Source of the DNA: Arthrobacter alpinus
Lineage (GTDB): Bacteria; Actinomycetota; Actinomycetes; Actinomycetales; Micrococcaceae
Assembly: GCF_001294625.1 (NCBI RefSeq)
Contig: NZ_CP012677.1
Span: 3,348,001 to 3,412,000, forward strand
DNA length: 64,000 nucleotides
Direction: 5' to 3'
The notes under the pieces are model-generated. The model searched no databases. It was not told where the DNA came from and was given only the letters and a program-made list of their open reading frames with translations. The position numbers and the translations under genes were made by a program. Shown here piece by piece: positions 26,072-33,406 of the stretch. Every line of letters begins with the position of its first letter. Position 1 is the first letter of the stretch.

Positions 26072-26455
26072 ATGAAACGCGTCCTCGCCCTTGCTGGCAG
26101 CCTTCTCCTTGCCCTGACCATCTCCTCCTGTGGCGCTGCATCAGGTCCTGTCGGTACTTGGGGCGACGGCTACAACACTGACAAGCAGCCCTACTTGGAG
26201 ATGGCCCTAGCCGCCGAGCAGGACAACGACCAGGCCGGTTATGTCACGGGCAGTGATGGGTGTAACCGGATCCAGGGGCAGTGGATGATGGCTGGCGGCG
26301 AGCTCACGTTCCCGCAGTTTGGGTCCACCCAGATGGCCTGTGAAGGCGTCGACACGTGGCTGTCCAAGGCCAAGGGTGCAACCCTGAGCGGGGATACCTT
26401 GACCATCACCGACGCCAACGGCGCAGTGATCGGCAAGCTGGATCGCCGAAACTAA
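26072..26455 (+). CDS. Small META-domain lipoprotein
   Basis: 127 residues from the ATG at 26072. A lipoprotein signal peptide ends in the lipobox ISSC (MKRVLALAGSLLLALTISSC). The rest resembles the META/HslJ domain: VGTWGD, GSDGCNRIQGQWMMAGGELT and TQMACEG, where the CN and C residues are the family hallmarks. META proteins are surface lipoproteins linked to stress or antibiotic tolerance; the precise role is unknown. It lies 49 bases after the ABC ATPase gene on the same strand. Confidence 0.85.
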   Translation: MKRVLALAGSLLLALTISSCGAASGPVGTWGDGYNTDKQPYLEMALAAEQDNDQAGYVTGSDGCNRIQGQWMMAGGELTFPQFGSTQMACEGVDTWLSKAKGATLSGDTLTITDANGAVIGKLDRRN

Positions 26456-26473
26456 ATCACACGTCCAAGTCTC

Positions 26474-26550
26474 CGTTGAGGGGGCAGATCACCCCCGCAC
26501 AGCGGGCGGTGATCTGCCCCCTCAACGGAGGGTGATCTGCCCCCTCAACG
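26474..26550. repeat. 20-bp hairpin with a duplicated right arm
   Basis: The left arm at 26474-26493 (CGTTGAGGGGGCAGATCACC) is the exact reverse complement of 26508-26527. That right arm is repeated without change at 26531-26550, followed by GGTTTTAGC. It can act as terminator for the ABC/lipoprotein unit. The duplicated arm offers two pairing partners. Confidence 0.75.
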
Positions 26551-26721
26551 GTTTTAGCGGGTGTCGTCTCGTTCGCCACCCGCTACCCGCCACTGTTGGT
26601 GCCGCCAGGATCCTGGCGTTCGGCGGGCCAGAGTATCTCAACCCAGGACTTTGCCGTCGCCGTACTCGACGAGCCGGAAGGGCCCCGGCAGCTGCGGGAA
26701 CGCTACACAGTGGCCAACTAG
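26551..26721 (+). pseudogene. C-terminal remnant of an NAD(P)-binding oxidoreductase
   Basis: One plus-strand frame without a start reads YPPLLVPPGSW, then ISTQDFAVAVLDEPEGPRQL and RERYTVAN before a TAG at 26719. This matches the end of NAD(P)H-binding/SDR-like proteins, which read IS.(E/Q)D(F/Y)A.A..DE.E.P.H...RFTV. Nothing upstream of the hairpin continues it, so the repeat marks the break point. Confidence 0.5.
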
Positions 26722-28175
26722 GAGGAGGCAGGTCCAAGGTGCGGGGCTGGCAGGCCAAAAGTGTGGCGCAAGGCAGACCGAGCCGCGAACCAGCCACCCA
26801 TGCCATGCACGGCGGGGCCCGGAGGTGTCGCCGCGGAACCTAGATAAAGCCCCGGGGCAGGTGTCCGCCAGGGCTCCCGGGCTACCACGGGACGCTTGAT
26901 TAATTGTTCCAGGGTCACTGCGCCGGAGCTGATGTCCCCGTCAATGTAGTTGGGGTTGTGCATGCCAACGTCTTCCGCCGTAGAAGTGTGAGTCTCCAGG
27001 ATCAGCTCCCTGAATCCCGGAGCAAAGCGCTCCACCTGCGCGATGACCGCCTTGCTCCTGTCCCGGGTGGAGCCCGCCGGGACATGGGTGTAGGCCCAGA
27101 GTGTGTGCTGCCCGGCCGGTGCCCGGCTGGAATCCAGCACGCCCGGTTGCGAGGCCAGGACGTAGGGGGCCTCGGGATACCCGCCCGCGAGGACCTGGTT
27201 TTCCGCTTGGGCGATGGCCTCGCGGGACCCGCCAAGGTGCACGGTGGGGGCTCGGCGCAGCTCTTTATGGGTCCATGGCACCGGCCCGGACAGGGCAAAG
27301 TCAACCTTGCACACTCCGGCCCCGTACTTGAAGGATTCCAGTTTGCGTATATAACGATCCGGCAATTCATCCGTGCCGAGCCGGGCCAGGGCACGTGGGG
27401 TCAGGTCGCAAATGATGGCGCGGGCCCCGGTTTCGGCACGTAGTGCGGCAATGCTGGTGACAGGTGAATCCAGCACAATGGCGCCTCCGTGCTCCATCAG
27501 GTCCGCCGCCATGGCTTCCGCAATGGCCTGCGAACCGCCTCGGGGAACCGGCCAGCCGCCGCCATGCGCCAGGGCCCCCAGCAGGAGTCCGGCCCCTGAG
27601 GCGGCCACGCTTGGCAGCCGAGTAATGGCGTGGGCGGCAACGCCGGTAAGCATGGCCGGGGCCATCTGCTCGCGGAAGCGGAGTTTCCACGCCGGTGTGC
27701 CCTGTTCCAAGGCGCGCAGTCCGTAACTGACAGCGGCCAGCGGGTCCCGCGGGAACCTGACAAGGTTGTTTTGGGTGAAGTCGATGACACCGTCGATCCG
27801 GTCCAGCAACGGTTCCATCAGGGAACGCCAGGCACGTCCGTCCACGCCCAGGGCCTCCACTGTGTGGTCGAGGTCGCGGTAGGCGATCCCGGCCCTACCG
27901 CCGTCGAGCGGGTGGCCGTAGGAAATTTCAGGCACCAGCAGCTCAATGCGGTCAGCAAGCCCAAAAGCACGGAAGAACGGCGAGGCCAGTGCCATGGGAT
28001 GCACGGCCGAACAAACGTCATGCCGGAATCCGGGCAGCGTCAGTTCGGCGGTGCGCGTGCCACCCCCTGCGCTGCCCGCCGCCTCGTGGACCACCACGGA
28101 CAAACCGGCTCTCGCCATGGTCAGCGCTGCCGCCAAACCATTGGGTCCCGAACCCACCACCGCCACGTCAACCAT
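26718..28175 (-). CDS. FAD-dependent amine-oxidase/phytoene-desaturase-like oxidoreductase
   Basis: About 485 residues from the ATG at 28175. The dinucleotide-binding motif VDVAVVGSGPNGLAAALTMA lies at the very N-terminus, followed by VVVHEAAGSAGGGTRT. The C-terminal FAD motif is PAPGLYLGSAATPPGPAVHGMGGW. This is the CrtI/COG1233 group; members desaturate or isomerise carotenoids but many have unknown substrates. No crtB or crtE is nearby, so a carotenoid role is not supported by context. Its start overlaps the stop of the upstream glycosyltransferase gene by 8 bases. Confidence 0.88.
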   Translation of the reverse strand: MVDVAVVGSGPNGLAAALTMARAGLSVVVHEAAGSAGGGTRTAELTLPGFRHDVCSAVHPMALASPFFRAFGLADRIELLVPEISYGHPLDGGRAGIAYRDLDHTVEALGVDGRAWRSLMEPLLDRIDGVIDFTQNNLVRFPRDPLAAVSYGLRALEQGTPAWKLRFREQMAPAMLTGVAAHAITRLPSVAASGAGLLLGALAHGGGWPVPRGGSQAIAEAMAADLMEHGGAIVLDSPVTSIAALRAETGARAIICDLTPRALARLGTDELPDRYIRKLESFKYGAGVCKVDFALSGPVPWTHKELRRAPTVHLGGSREAIAQAENQVLAGGYPEAPYVLASQPGVLDSSRAPAGQHTLWAYTHVPAGSTRDRSKAVIAQVERFAPGFRELILETHTSTAEDVGMHNPNYIDGDISSGAVTLEQLIKRPVVAREPWRTPAPGLYLGSAATPPGPAVHGMGGWFAARSALRHTFGLPAPHLGPASS

Positions 28176-29619
28176 GCGTGGGCTGTTCCCGTGTGGACTC
28201 CGTGGCGGCGTCCACGATCGTGGTCCCGTGGCTTGGCCGCAGCGCGCCAAGCTGGGGATCGTCCACACCGGCGCGTCGGATCACATCATGTTCCGGGTGC
28301 AGCATGTCCCGAATCGTCAGGCCAATGATGGTGCAGGTGGCGATGGCGCTGAGCGCCGCCGCCAAGATGAAGTAGGGCGTGTCAATGGCGTGTGTATCGG
28401 CAATATTGCCCAAGTGCTTGCTTTGAAACAGCATCAACGCAATGAAGTGTGTCACGAGCGCCGCCTGCCACAGCAACACCGCGCGCCAACGTGGCAATGC
28501 CAAAGCAAGCAAGGGCAGCAGCCAGATGGCGTCCCCCGGCTGCGAGAATTTCCCAACAACCATCAAGCCCGCCACCGCCACCACGGCCAGTGAGGCTACC
28601 CGCGGCCGGCGCGGCGTGTAAAGCCCCAACACCACCACGGCCAGCACCAACAACACCACAAGGATCCCGGCCAGAGCATTCACGGCATCCAGGGTCATGG
28701 GCGGCACGCCGATGCGGCCGGCAATCAAGTTGTAGCCGCCATAGAGGGAGGAATCCGTGGGGGGCTCAGCCATGATCTGTGCCAGGTAACCACCCCATGC
28801 AGACGGATTGATAATCAGGATCGGGGTGAGGACCAGCAGCCATGCAATGCCCGCTGCGAGGAGCGCTTCAACTGCTGGCAGTATGGTTCGGGTCCGGACG
28901 CCAAGGACCACCAGGACCAGCAGGATCAGCAGCGCGTACGGTGCCACCATGGCCGCAAACCCCAGGAATAGCCCGGCCACAATGGTACGACGCCGGGCAA
29001 AGGAGTAAATGCCTAGGCTCACCAACCCGGCAGCCCAGAAGTCCCAACTGACATAGGCGGTCAGCAGGAGCAACGGACTGGCGGCCACTAACGCCGCATC
29101 CCACGGACGCCGGGCGGCAGTTCTTGCCACCACCACAACGGTGAGGATCCATACAGCGGCAATCAATGCCGCGTTGATGTCAAAGAAGGCCAACTGCTGA
29201 AGTGTCTGTGCACCCACCGCGCGGGCCATCCAGGCTGTGACGCCGGCAATCATGCCCGTCAGAGGGGGGTAGTCAAAGGTGGAGCCGGGGCTGAAGAAGG
29301 GGAAGAGTGTGCCGAGTTTGTTCTCTGCCAGGGAGTTGGGGAATACTGACCAGCACACGGTGGAGTACTGATCAGGGGTGGTCCAGCCGGTTTGGCGGCA
29401 ATGGAACTTGGCCATCACGGCAATGATCCCCGAAACGGCGGCCATCAGAATCAGTACCCGTTCCACCGAGAAGAACCCTGGATCAGTTCGCCCAGGGGCG
29501 GTCCGCCAGCCCAAGGGGCCGCCAATGGGTTCGGTCATGGTCCGCAGCAACGGATCGCTGCGCGACGGCACAACAATTTGGTGCCTGTGGTGGTGCCTCG
29601 AGGCAACTGACTCCCGCAT
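28168..29619 (-). CDS. GT87-like polyprenol-phosphate-dependent membrane glycosyltransferase
   Basis: 483 residues with about ten to twelve membrane helices. After the first helix an external loop has FHCRQTGWTTPDQYSTVCWS and FDYPPLTGMIAGVTAW, where the Asp and YPP motif resemble mannosyl/arabinosyl transferases of the DUF2029/GT87 kind. It probably adds a sugar from a polyprenol phosphate to an envelope glycan or lipid. The ATG at 29619 has GGTAGG upstream; ATG 29535 is an alternative. It lies 9 bases after a 61-codon leader ORF that contains an intrinsic terminator. Confidence 0.82.
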   Translation of the reverse strand: MRESVASRHHHRHQIVVPSRSDPLLRTMTEPIGGPLGWRTAPGRTDPGFFSVERVLILMAAVSGIIAVMAKFHCRQTGWTTPDQYSTVCWSVFPNSLAENKLGTLFPFFSPGSTFDYPPLTGMIAGVTAWMARAVGAQTLQQLAFFDINAALIAAVWILTVVVVARTAARRPWDAALVAASPLLLLTAYVSWDFWAAGLVSLGIYSFARRRTIVAGLFLGFAAMVAPYALLILLVLVVLGVRTRTILPAVEALLAAGIAWLLVLTPILIINPSAWGGYLAQIMAEPPTDSSLYGGYNLIAGRIGVPPMTLDAVNALAGILVVLLVLAVVVLGLYTPRRPRVASLAVVAVAGLMVVGKFSQPGDAIWLLPLLALALPRWRAVLLWQAALVTHFIALMLFQSKHLGNIADTHAIDTPYFILAAALSAIATCTIIGLTIRDMLHPEHDVIRRAGVDDPQLGALRPSHGTTIVDAATESTREQPTHG

Positions 29620-29628
29620 GTTACGAGC

Positions 29629-29814
29629 CTACCGGCTGATCCCGGCACTCCATGGATTGGGTCCGATAACTGACACCCGGGCGGTCGCCTTCAGTGTGCA
29701 GGCGAAAATGAAACAGCCCGCGCTGTGCAGCGCGGGCAGTTCACCGTTGGCGGTGGCACCTGCAGTGGGGACACCGTGTTGGGGGCCTGGGTTCTGTGAA
29801 TGAGTAATGATCAT
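29629..29814 (-). CDS. Small ORF (61 codons), possible leader peptide of the glycosyltransferase gene
   Basis: MIITHSQNPGPQHGVPTAGA opens the frame, preceded by AAAGGAGG 7-8 bases before the ATG. The sequence matches no family I know. A GC-rich hairpin followed by a U-rich run lies in the middle of the frame, and the stop is 9 bases before the glycosyltransferase start. This layout fits translation-controlled attenuation. It could also be a chance ORF. Peptide is not obviously rich in one amino acid. Confidence 0.4.
   Translation of the reverse strand: MIITHSQNPGPQHGVPTAGATANGELPALHSAGCFIFACTLKATARVSVIGPNPWSAGISR
29716..29737 (-). terminator. Intrinsic terminator inside the leader ORF
   Basis: Read on the minus strand, GCCCGCGCTG, CA, CAGCGCGGGC form a 10-bp perfect stem followed by TGTTTCATTTTC. 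It stands about 100 bases before the glycosyltransferase start, inside the 61-codon frame. Confidence 0.7.
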
Positions 29815-29860
29815 CCTCTGGCCTCCTTTCGCATTGACTTTCACGTTGGACAAGGAGGAT

Positions 29861-30004
29861 TTAGCGAATGTTGAACAGATCGACTCGCATGATTTGCTCC
29901 TGTGTCCGGCTCCGCATCTCATCGAACTTCTGCTGGTTCACCGGCGCGAAGAACACCCTTCTCAGTGACGTCGCCCTGACCGGCCAGGATGATTCTGATT
30001 TCAC
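29861..30004 (-). CDS. Small ORF (47 codons), unknown
   Basis: A GTG start with GGAAGGGGG about 8 bases ahead opens a 47-residue basic/polar peptide: KSESSWPVRATSLRRVFFAP near the start, then QQKFDEMRSRTQEQIMRVDL. It has no signal peptide or membrane helix. It lies between two other small ORFs on the same strand in an AT-rich stretch unlike the neighbouring genes. The strong ribosome site is the main reason to list it. Confidence 0.4.
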   Translation of the reverse strand: MKSESSWPVRATSLRRVFFAPVNQQKFDEMRSRTQEQIMRVDLFNIR

Positions 30005-30158
30005 TTTTTCACCCCCTTCCATTCTATTGAAAATTGATAAACTTTTCCTATTTTTGGCGCGACAAATAAGGCCATTGTTTCCCTGCGGATTTGGAGCATT
30101 ATGAGAGCACAAAAAGGCGCGAGTGATTTTGTGCATAGGTGTCTGGGCTACCGAAGAG

Positions 30159-30179
30159 TCGGCACAAATTCCGTGCCGA
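30159..30179. repeat. Short inverted repeat
   Basis: TCGGCAC, seven bases, GTGCCGA: perfect 7-bp arms in the AT-rich spacer between the first and second small ORFs. Possibly a minor hairpin or binding site. Confidence 0.45.
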
Positions 30180-30243
30180 ACTGATGATTACTTCGAGATT
30201 GCCTTAGCTGACAGGCGTGGCGATGGACAATAACCTTGTGCGG

Positions 30244-30321
30244 TTATGATGCCTTGCCGACGTGCCAAGCGGAGGCCTGACGGATCTCGTTGACTCTGGA
30301 CTTGATAGCTGTAAACATCAT
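30244..30321 (-). CDS. Very small ORF (25 codons), unknown
   Basis: ATGATG follows AAGGGAGG closely. The peptide is MMFTAIKSRVNEIRQASAWH plus VGKAS and could form an amphipathic helix. It is the first ORF of three on the minus strand and ends 240 bases before the next. I do not recognise it. The ribosome site is among the best in the window. Confidence 0.4.
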   Translation of the reverse strand: MMFTAIKSRVNEIRQASAWHVGKAS

Positions 30322-30400
30322 GGCCTCCCTTCGGTTTGCACGCGAACATCCCGAGGGAATTCATCGGGACTAATTAATAACGTACAGCATGAATTGGGTT

Positions 30401-30415
30401 GTTGACCAGTTCAAC
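30401..30415. promoter_or_regulatory. Inverted repeat upstream of the small-ORF cluster
   Basis: GTTGACCAGTTCAAC has 5-bp arms GTTGA/TCAAC. It lies 80 bases before the first small ORF in an AT-rich stretch with TTAATTAG and TTAATATT-type sequences, where its promoter must be. A regulator site is plausible but unproven. Confidence 0.35.
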
Positions 30416-30448
30416 GAAAATATTAATTGACATTTATTGAATCGGGAG

Positions 30449-30491
30449 ACAATGAGGGCCGTTCCCCAAGGTTGGGAACGGCCCTCATTGT
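30449..30491 (-). terminator. Strong terminator hairpin after the phosphatase gene
   Basis: ACAATGAGGGCCGTTCCC, a seven-base loop, GGGAACGGCCCTCATTGT: an 18-bp perfect stem 42 bases past the stop of the histidine phosphatase gene. The A/T-rich sequence beyond it fits an intrinsic terminator. It also isolates the small-ORF cluster. Confidence 0.8.
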
Positions 30492-30532
30492 CGTTGCCGC
30501 TGGCATCTGGAACCTGCCGCGCCAATTGTCTT

Positions 30533-31162
30533 TTACAGTCCCCACTGCTCCACTGCCGGTGTCTTCTTGTCCCAGCCGAGCATGCAAACCTTTGCCGTGC
30601 CCAGCAGGAAGTGACGTCCCTGGCTGGCTTCCAGGCCCAGCCAACGTGCGGTCAGGATGCGCAGGAAGTGCCCGTGTGCCACCAGAAGCACGTTGGCGGC
30701 CATGCTGCCGTCGGGCTGGGGTGCGCGAACCCGTGCCACGATGGCGTCGGCACGTGCGGCCACCTGCTCCAGCGTTTCCCCGTTCGGCACGCCGTCGTCC
30801 CAGATCAAGTAACCGGGGTTGTTGTCCCGCACGTCGGCGCTGTTGATGCCTTCATAGTCGCCGTAGTCCCACTCCACCGCGTTGGGTTCCACCTGGGCTT
30901 CGGGATAGCCTGCCAGTTCTGCGGTCCGGCGTGCGCGTTGTAGGGGTGAGGTGAGTGCCAGGTCAAAGGTTGTGCCGAACAGGGCAGCACGCGCGGACCG
31001 GGCCTGTTCCTCACCCAGCTCCGTCAGCGGCAGGTCAGTCAGCCCCGTGTACTGGCCACTTCGAGACCATTCAGTTTCGCCATGGCGCAGCAGCCACAAA
31101 TGCGGGCCCCCGGGAACAGGAATGTGGGTCAGCGGTGTTGAGCCTGCGAGTGCGTGGTTCAT
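30533..31162 (-). CDS. Histidine phosphatase (phosphoglycerate-mutase-like)
   Basis: 209 residues. The catalytic motif LWLLRHGETEWSRSGQYTG is near residue 22, the second His is in LLVAHGHFLRILTARWLG near residue 165, and the acid residue in AVEWDYGDYEG. It is a cytosolic phosphatase or cofactor-dependent mutase; the sequence does not give the substrate. AGGA precedes the ATG at 31162. It may be co-transcribed with the CCA-adding enzyme 43 bases upstream. Confidence 0.92.
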   Translation of the reverse strand: MNHALAGSTPLTHIPVPGGPHLWLLRHGETEWSRSGQYTGLTDLPLTELGEEQARSARAALFGTTFDLALTSPLQRARRTAELAGYPEAQVEPNAVEWDYGDYEGINSADVRDNNPGYLIWDDGVPNGETLEQVAARADAIVARVRAPQPDGSMAANVLLVAHGHFLRILTARWLGLEASQGRHFLLGTAKVCMLGWDKKTPAVEQWGL

Positions 31163-31205
31163 ATGGTGGTCCTATTCGTCGGCTGCATCTTTCGGGCGTG
31201 TTCGA

Positions 31206-32678
31206 TTAATATTCTTGCACTGCCGCATCCTCGCCAGCCTCCGGCGCGGGCACGGACTCGGGCTGCTGCGACCACCACTGGCGCAGTGCGGCCTCAGCCG
31301 CCGCCGCATCGAGCGGGCCTTGTTCCATGCGCTGTTCGAGCATGTACTTGTAGGCACGGCCTACCACCGGACCAGGTGACAGGTTCAGCATAGCCATAAT
31401 GGCCTGGCCGTCAAGATCGGGGCGGATCGAGTCAAGCTCTTCCCGCTCCGCTAATGACGCGATGCGCGCCTCAAGGTCGTCATAGGCAAAGGACAGCCTG
31501 TCGGCCTTGCGCTGGTTGCGGGTGGTGACGTCGGAGCGGGTCAGCAGGTGCAGGCGCTCCAGGAGGGGCCCGGCGTCGGTCACGTAGCGGCGCACGGCCG
31601 AGTCGCTCCACCCGGCCTCCCCGTAGCCGTAGAAGCGCATGTGCAGTTCCACCAGGCGAGAGACCGCCTTGATGGAATCGTTGTCGAACCTCAGGGCCTT
31701 CATCCGTTTGGCTGTGAGCTTCGCCCCGGCCAGGTCGTGGTGGCGGAAACTCACGGCCCCGCCCGGTTCAAAACGGCGGGTCTTGGGCTTGCCGACGTCG
31801 TGCATCAGCGCGGCAAATCGCAGCACAAAGTCGGGGCCGGGCACCGGGCCATCCGGGCCACTCTCCAACTGCGCAGCCTGCTCTAGGACTTGCAAGGAGT
31901 GCTGGTAGACGTCTTTGTGTCGGTGGTGTTCGTCGGTTTCCAACTGCAAGGCTGGTACCTCCGGCAGCACCAACTCGGCCAGCCCGGTCTCCACCAGAAT
32001 GTCGATGCCGGCGCGGGGGTGGGCGCCGCAGATCAGTTTCACCAACTCGTCACGGACCCGTTCGGCGGAGATGATGCTGATGCGCTCGGCCATGTCGGTC
32101 ATGGCGGCGCGGACGTCGGGGTGGACGTCAAAGCCCAGTTGTGAGGCGAAACGGGCTGCACGCATCATGCGCAGCGGGTCGTCCGAGAATGACTGCTGCG
32201 GGGTGCCGGGGGTCCGCAGCAGACCCGCGGCGAGGTCCACGGCCCCGCCGTATGGGTCCACCAGCTCCAGGCTGGGCAGCCGCAGGGCCATGGCGTTGAC
32301 ACTGAAATCACGGCGCTGCAGATCGTCCTCGAGTGAGGCCCCGAAGGCAACCTCGGGCTTGCGCGACTCAGGATCGTAGGCTTCGGCCCTGTACGTGGTC
32401 ACCTCAATGAGGAGCACGTCCAAGTTGTGGTTGCGCTTGCGGAAGCCGATGGTGCCAAAGGCGCGGCCCATCTCCCAATGCGAGTCCGCCCATTTTTTCC
32501 CAACACTGAGAATCTCATCCGGGGTGGCATTGGTGGTGAAGTCCAGGTCGGGGGAAATTCTGCCGAGGTAGAGGTCACGCACAGGGCCGCCCACCAGGGA
32601 CAGCTCATAACCAGCGTCGGCAAAGAGTTGCCCCAATTCAAGGACTATCGGGTCTAAATTCGAGGTATCTGGCACCAT
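31206..32678 (-). CDS. cca: CCA-adding tRNA nucleotidyltransferase
   Basis: About 490 residues. The nucleotidyltransferase head has GGPVRDLYLGRISPDLDFTT with the two catalytic Asp, RDFSVNAMAL and the RNA-binding part DPLRMMRAARFASQLGFDV. An HD domain follows (HHRHKDVYQHSLQVLEQA, ALMHDVGKP), as in the long actinobacterial enzymes. It adds or repairs the 3' CCA of tRNA. AAGGGA 8 bases before the ATG at 32678 favours that start over the ATG at 32684. It is divergent from the NUDIX gene. Confidence 0.95.
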   Translation of the reverse strand: MVPDTSNLDPIVLELGQLFADAGYELSLVGGPVRDLYLGRISPDLDFTTNATPDEILSVGKKWADSHWEMGRAFGTIGFRKRNHNLDVLLIEVTTYRAEAYDPESRKPEVAFGASLEDDLQRRDFSVNAMALRLPSLELVDPYGGAVDLAAGLLRTPGTPQQSFSDDPLRMMRAARFASQLGFDVHPDVRAAMTDMAERISIISAERVRDELVKLICGAHPRAGIDILVETGLAELVLPEVPALQLETDEHHRHKDVYQHSLQVLEQAAQLESGPDGPVPGPDFVLRFAALMHDVGKPKTRRFEPGGAVSFRHHDLAGAKLTAKRMKALRFDNDSIKAVSRLVELHMRFYGYGEAGWSDSAVRRYVTDAGPLLERLHLLTRSDVTTRNQRKADRLSFAYDDLEARIASLAEREELDSIRPDLDGQAIMAMLNLSPGPVVGRAYKYMLEQRMEQGPLDAAAAEAALRQWWSQQPESVPAPEAGEDAAVQEY

Positions 32679-32811
32679 TTCCATAGTCCCTTAAGGATGC
32701 CAGACTTTTTTGCGCACCCGCCTCCACCACTGTCCAGCTGTCTGACGCCGCCAACAAACAGCTCATCCGACCTGTCATCATCTGCTACCAAAGATAGCTA
32801 GAGTGGACTCC

Positions 32812-33351
32812 ATGGTCCACCCTGTACCGCGCGCGCCGAAGAGGAGTCCACTGCCATCGTCAGTGGGCAGCACCACAGCGCCCGTGGTACAAACCACCCC
32901 TAGTCAGCTACCCACGGTGGAGGAAATCTCCGCCGGCGGCGTTGTGGTGGAAATGCGCGACGGCGAGCTGCAGGTTGCAATCATTGCCCGCATCAACCGC
33001 GGTGGTCGCCTGGAGTGGTGCCTACCCAAGGGCCACCCGGAGGGCGTGGAGACATACGCCGAAGCCGCCGTGCGGGAAATCGAGGAAGAGACCGGCATCG
33101 CCGGGGCCATCTTGGCGCCCTTGGGCAGCATCGACTACTGGTTCACTGTCAGCGGCCACCGCGTCCACAAAACCGTGCATCACTTCTTGCTGCGCGCCAC
33201 CGGCGGATTCTTGACCATTGAAAATGATCCCGACCACGAGGCAGTGGACGTTGCCTGGATTCCCATCACCGAGCTGGGACGCAAACTGTCCTTCCCCAAT
33301 GAGCGCCGCATCACCGATCTAGCCAAAGATCTGTTGCCGGAGTACTTATAG
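32812..33351 (+). CDS. NUDIX hydrolase
   Basis: About 179 residues. The NUDIX box GHPEGVETYAEAAVREIEEETGI fits GX5EX7REUXEEXGU near residue 75. The N-terminal 40 residues are Pro/Ser-rich and disordered. This gene regularly lies between cca and murJ in related actinobacteria. It hydrolyses a nucleoside diphosphate linked to another group; the substrate is unknown. TAGAGT lies just before the start, so the mRNA may be leaderless. Confidence 0.92.
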   Translation: MVHPVPRAPKRSPLPSSVGSTTAPVVQTTPSQLPTVEEISAGGVVVEMRDGELQVAIIARINRGGRLEWCLPKGHPEGVETYAEAAVREIEEETGIAGAILAPLGSIDYWFTVSGHRVHKTVHHFLLRATGGFLTIENDPDHEAVDVAWIPITELGRKLSFPNERRITDLAKDLLPEYL

Positions 33352-33406
33352 TCCGCAAGGGCCTTCAGCCGGGGATCAGGATTGCAGTGAGATGATGGGG
33401 AACGAT

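Noticed and set aside
26718..28175. Carotenoid biosynthesis cluster
   Set aside because: The oxidoreductase is CrtI-like, but no phytoene synthase, GGPP synthase or cyclase gene is nearby.
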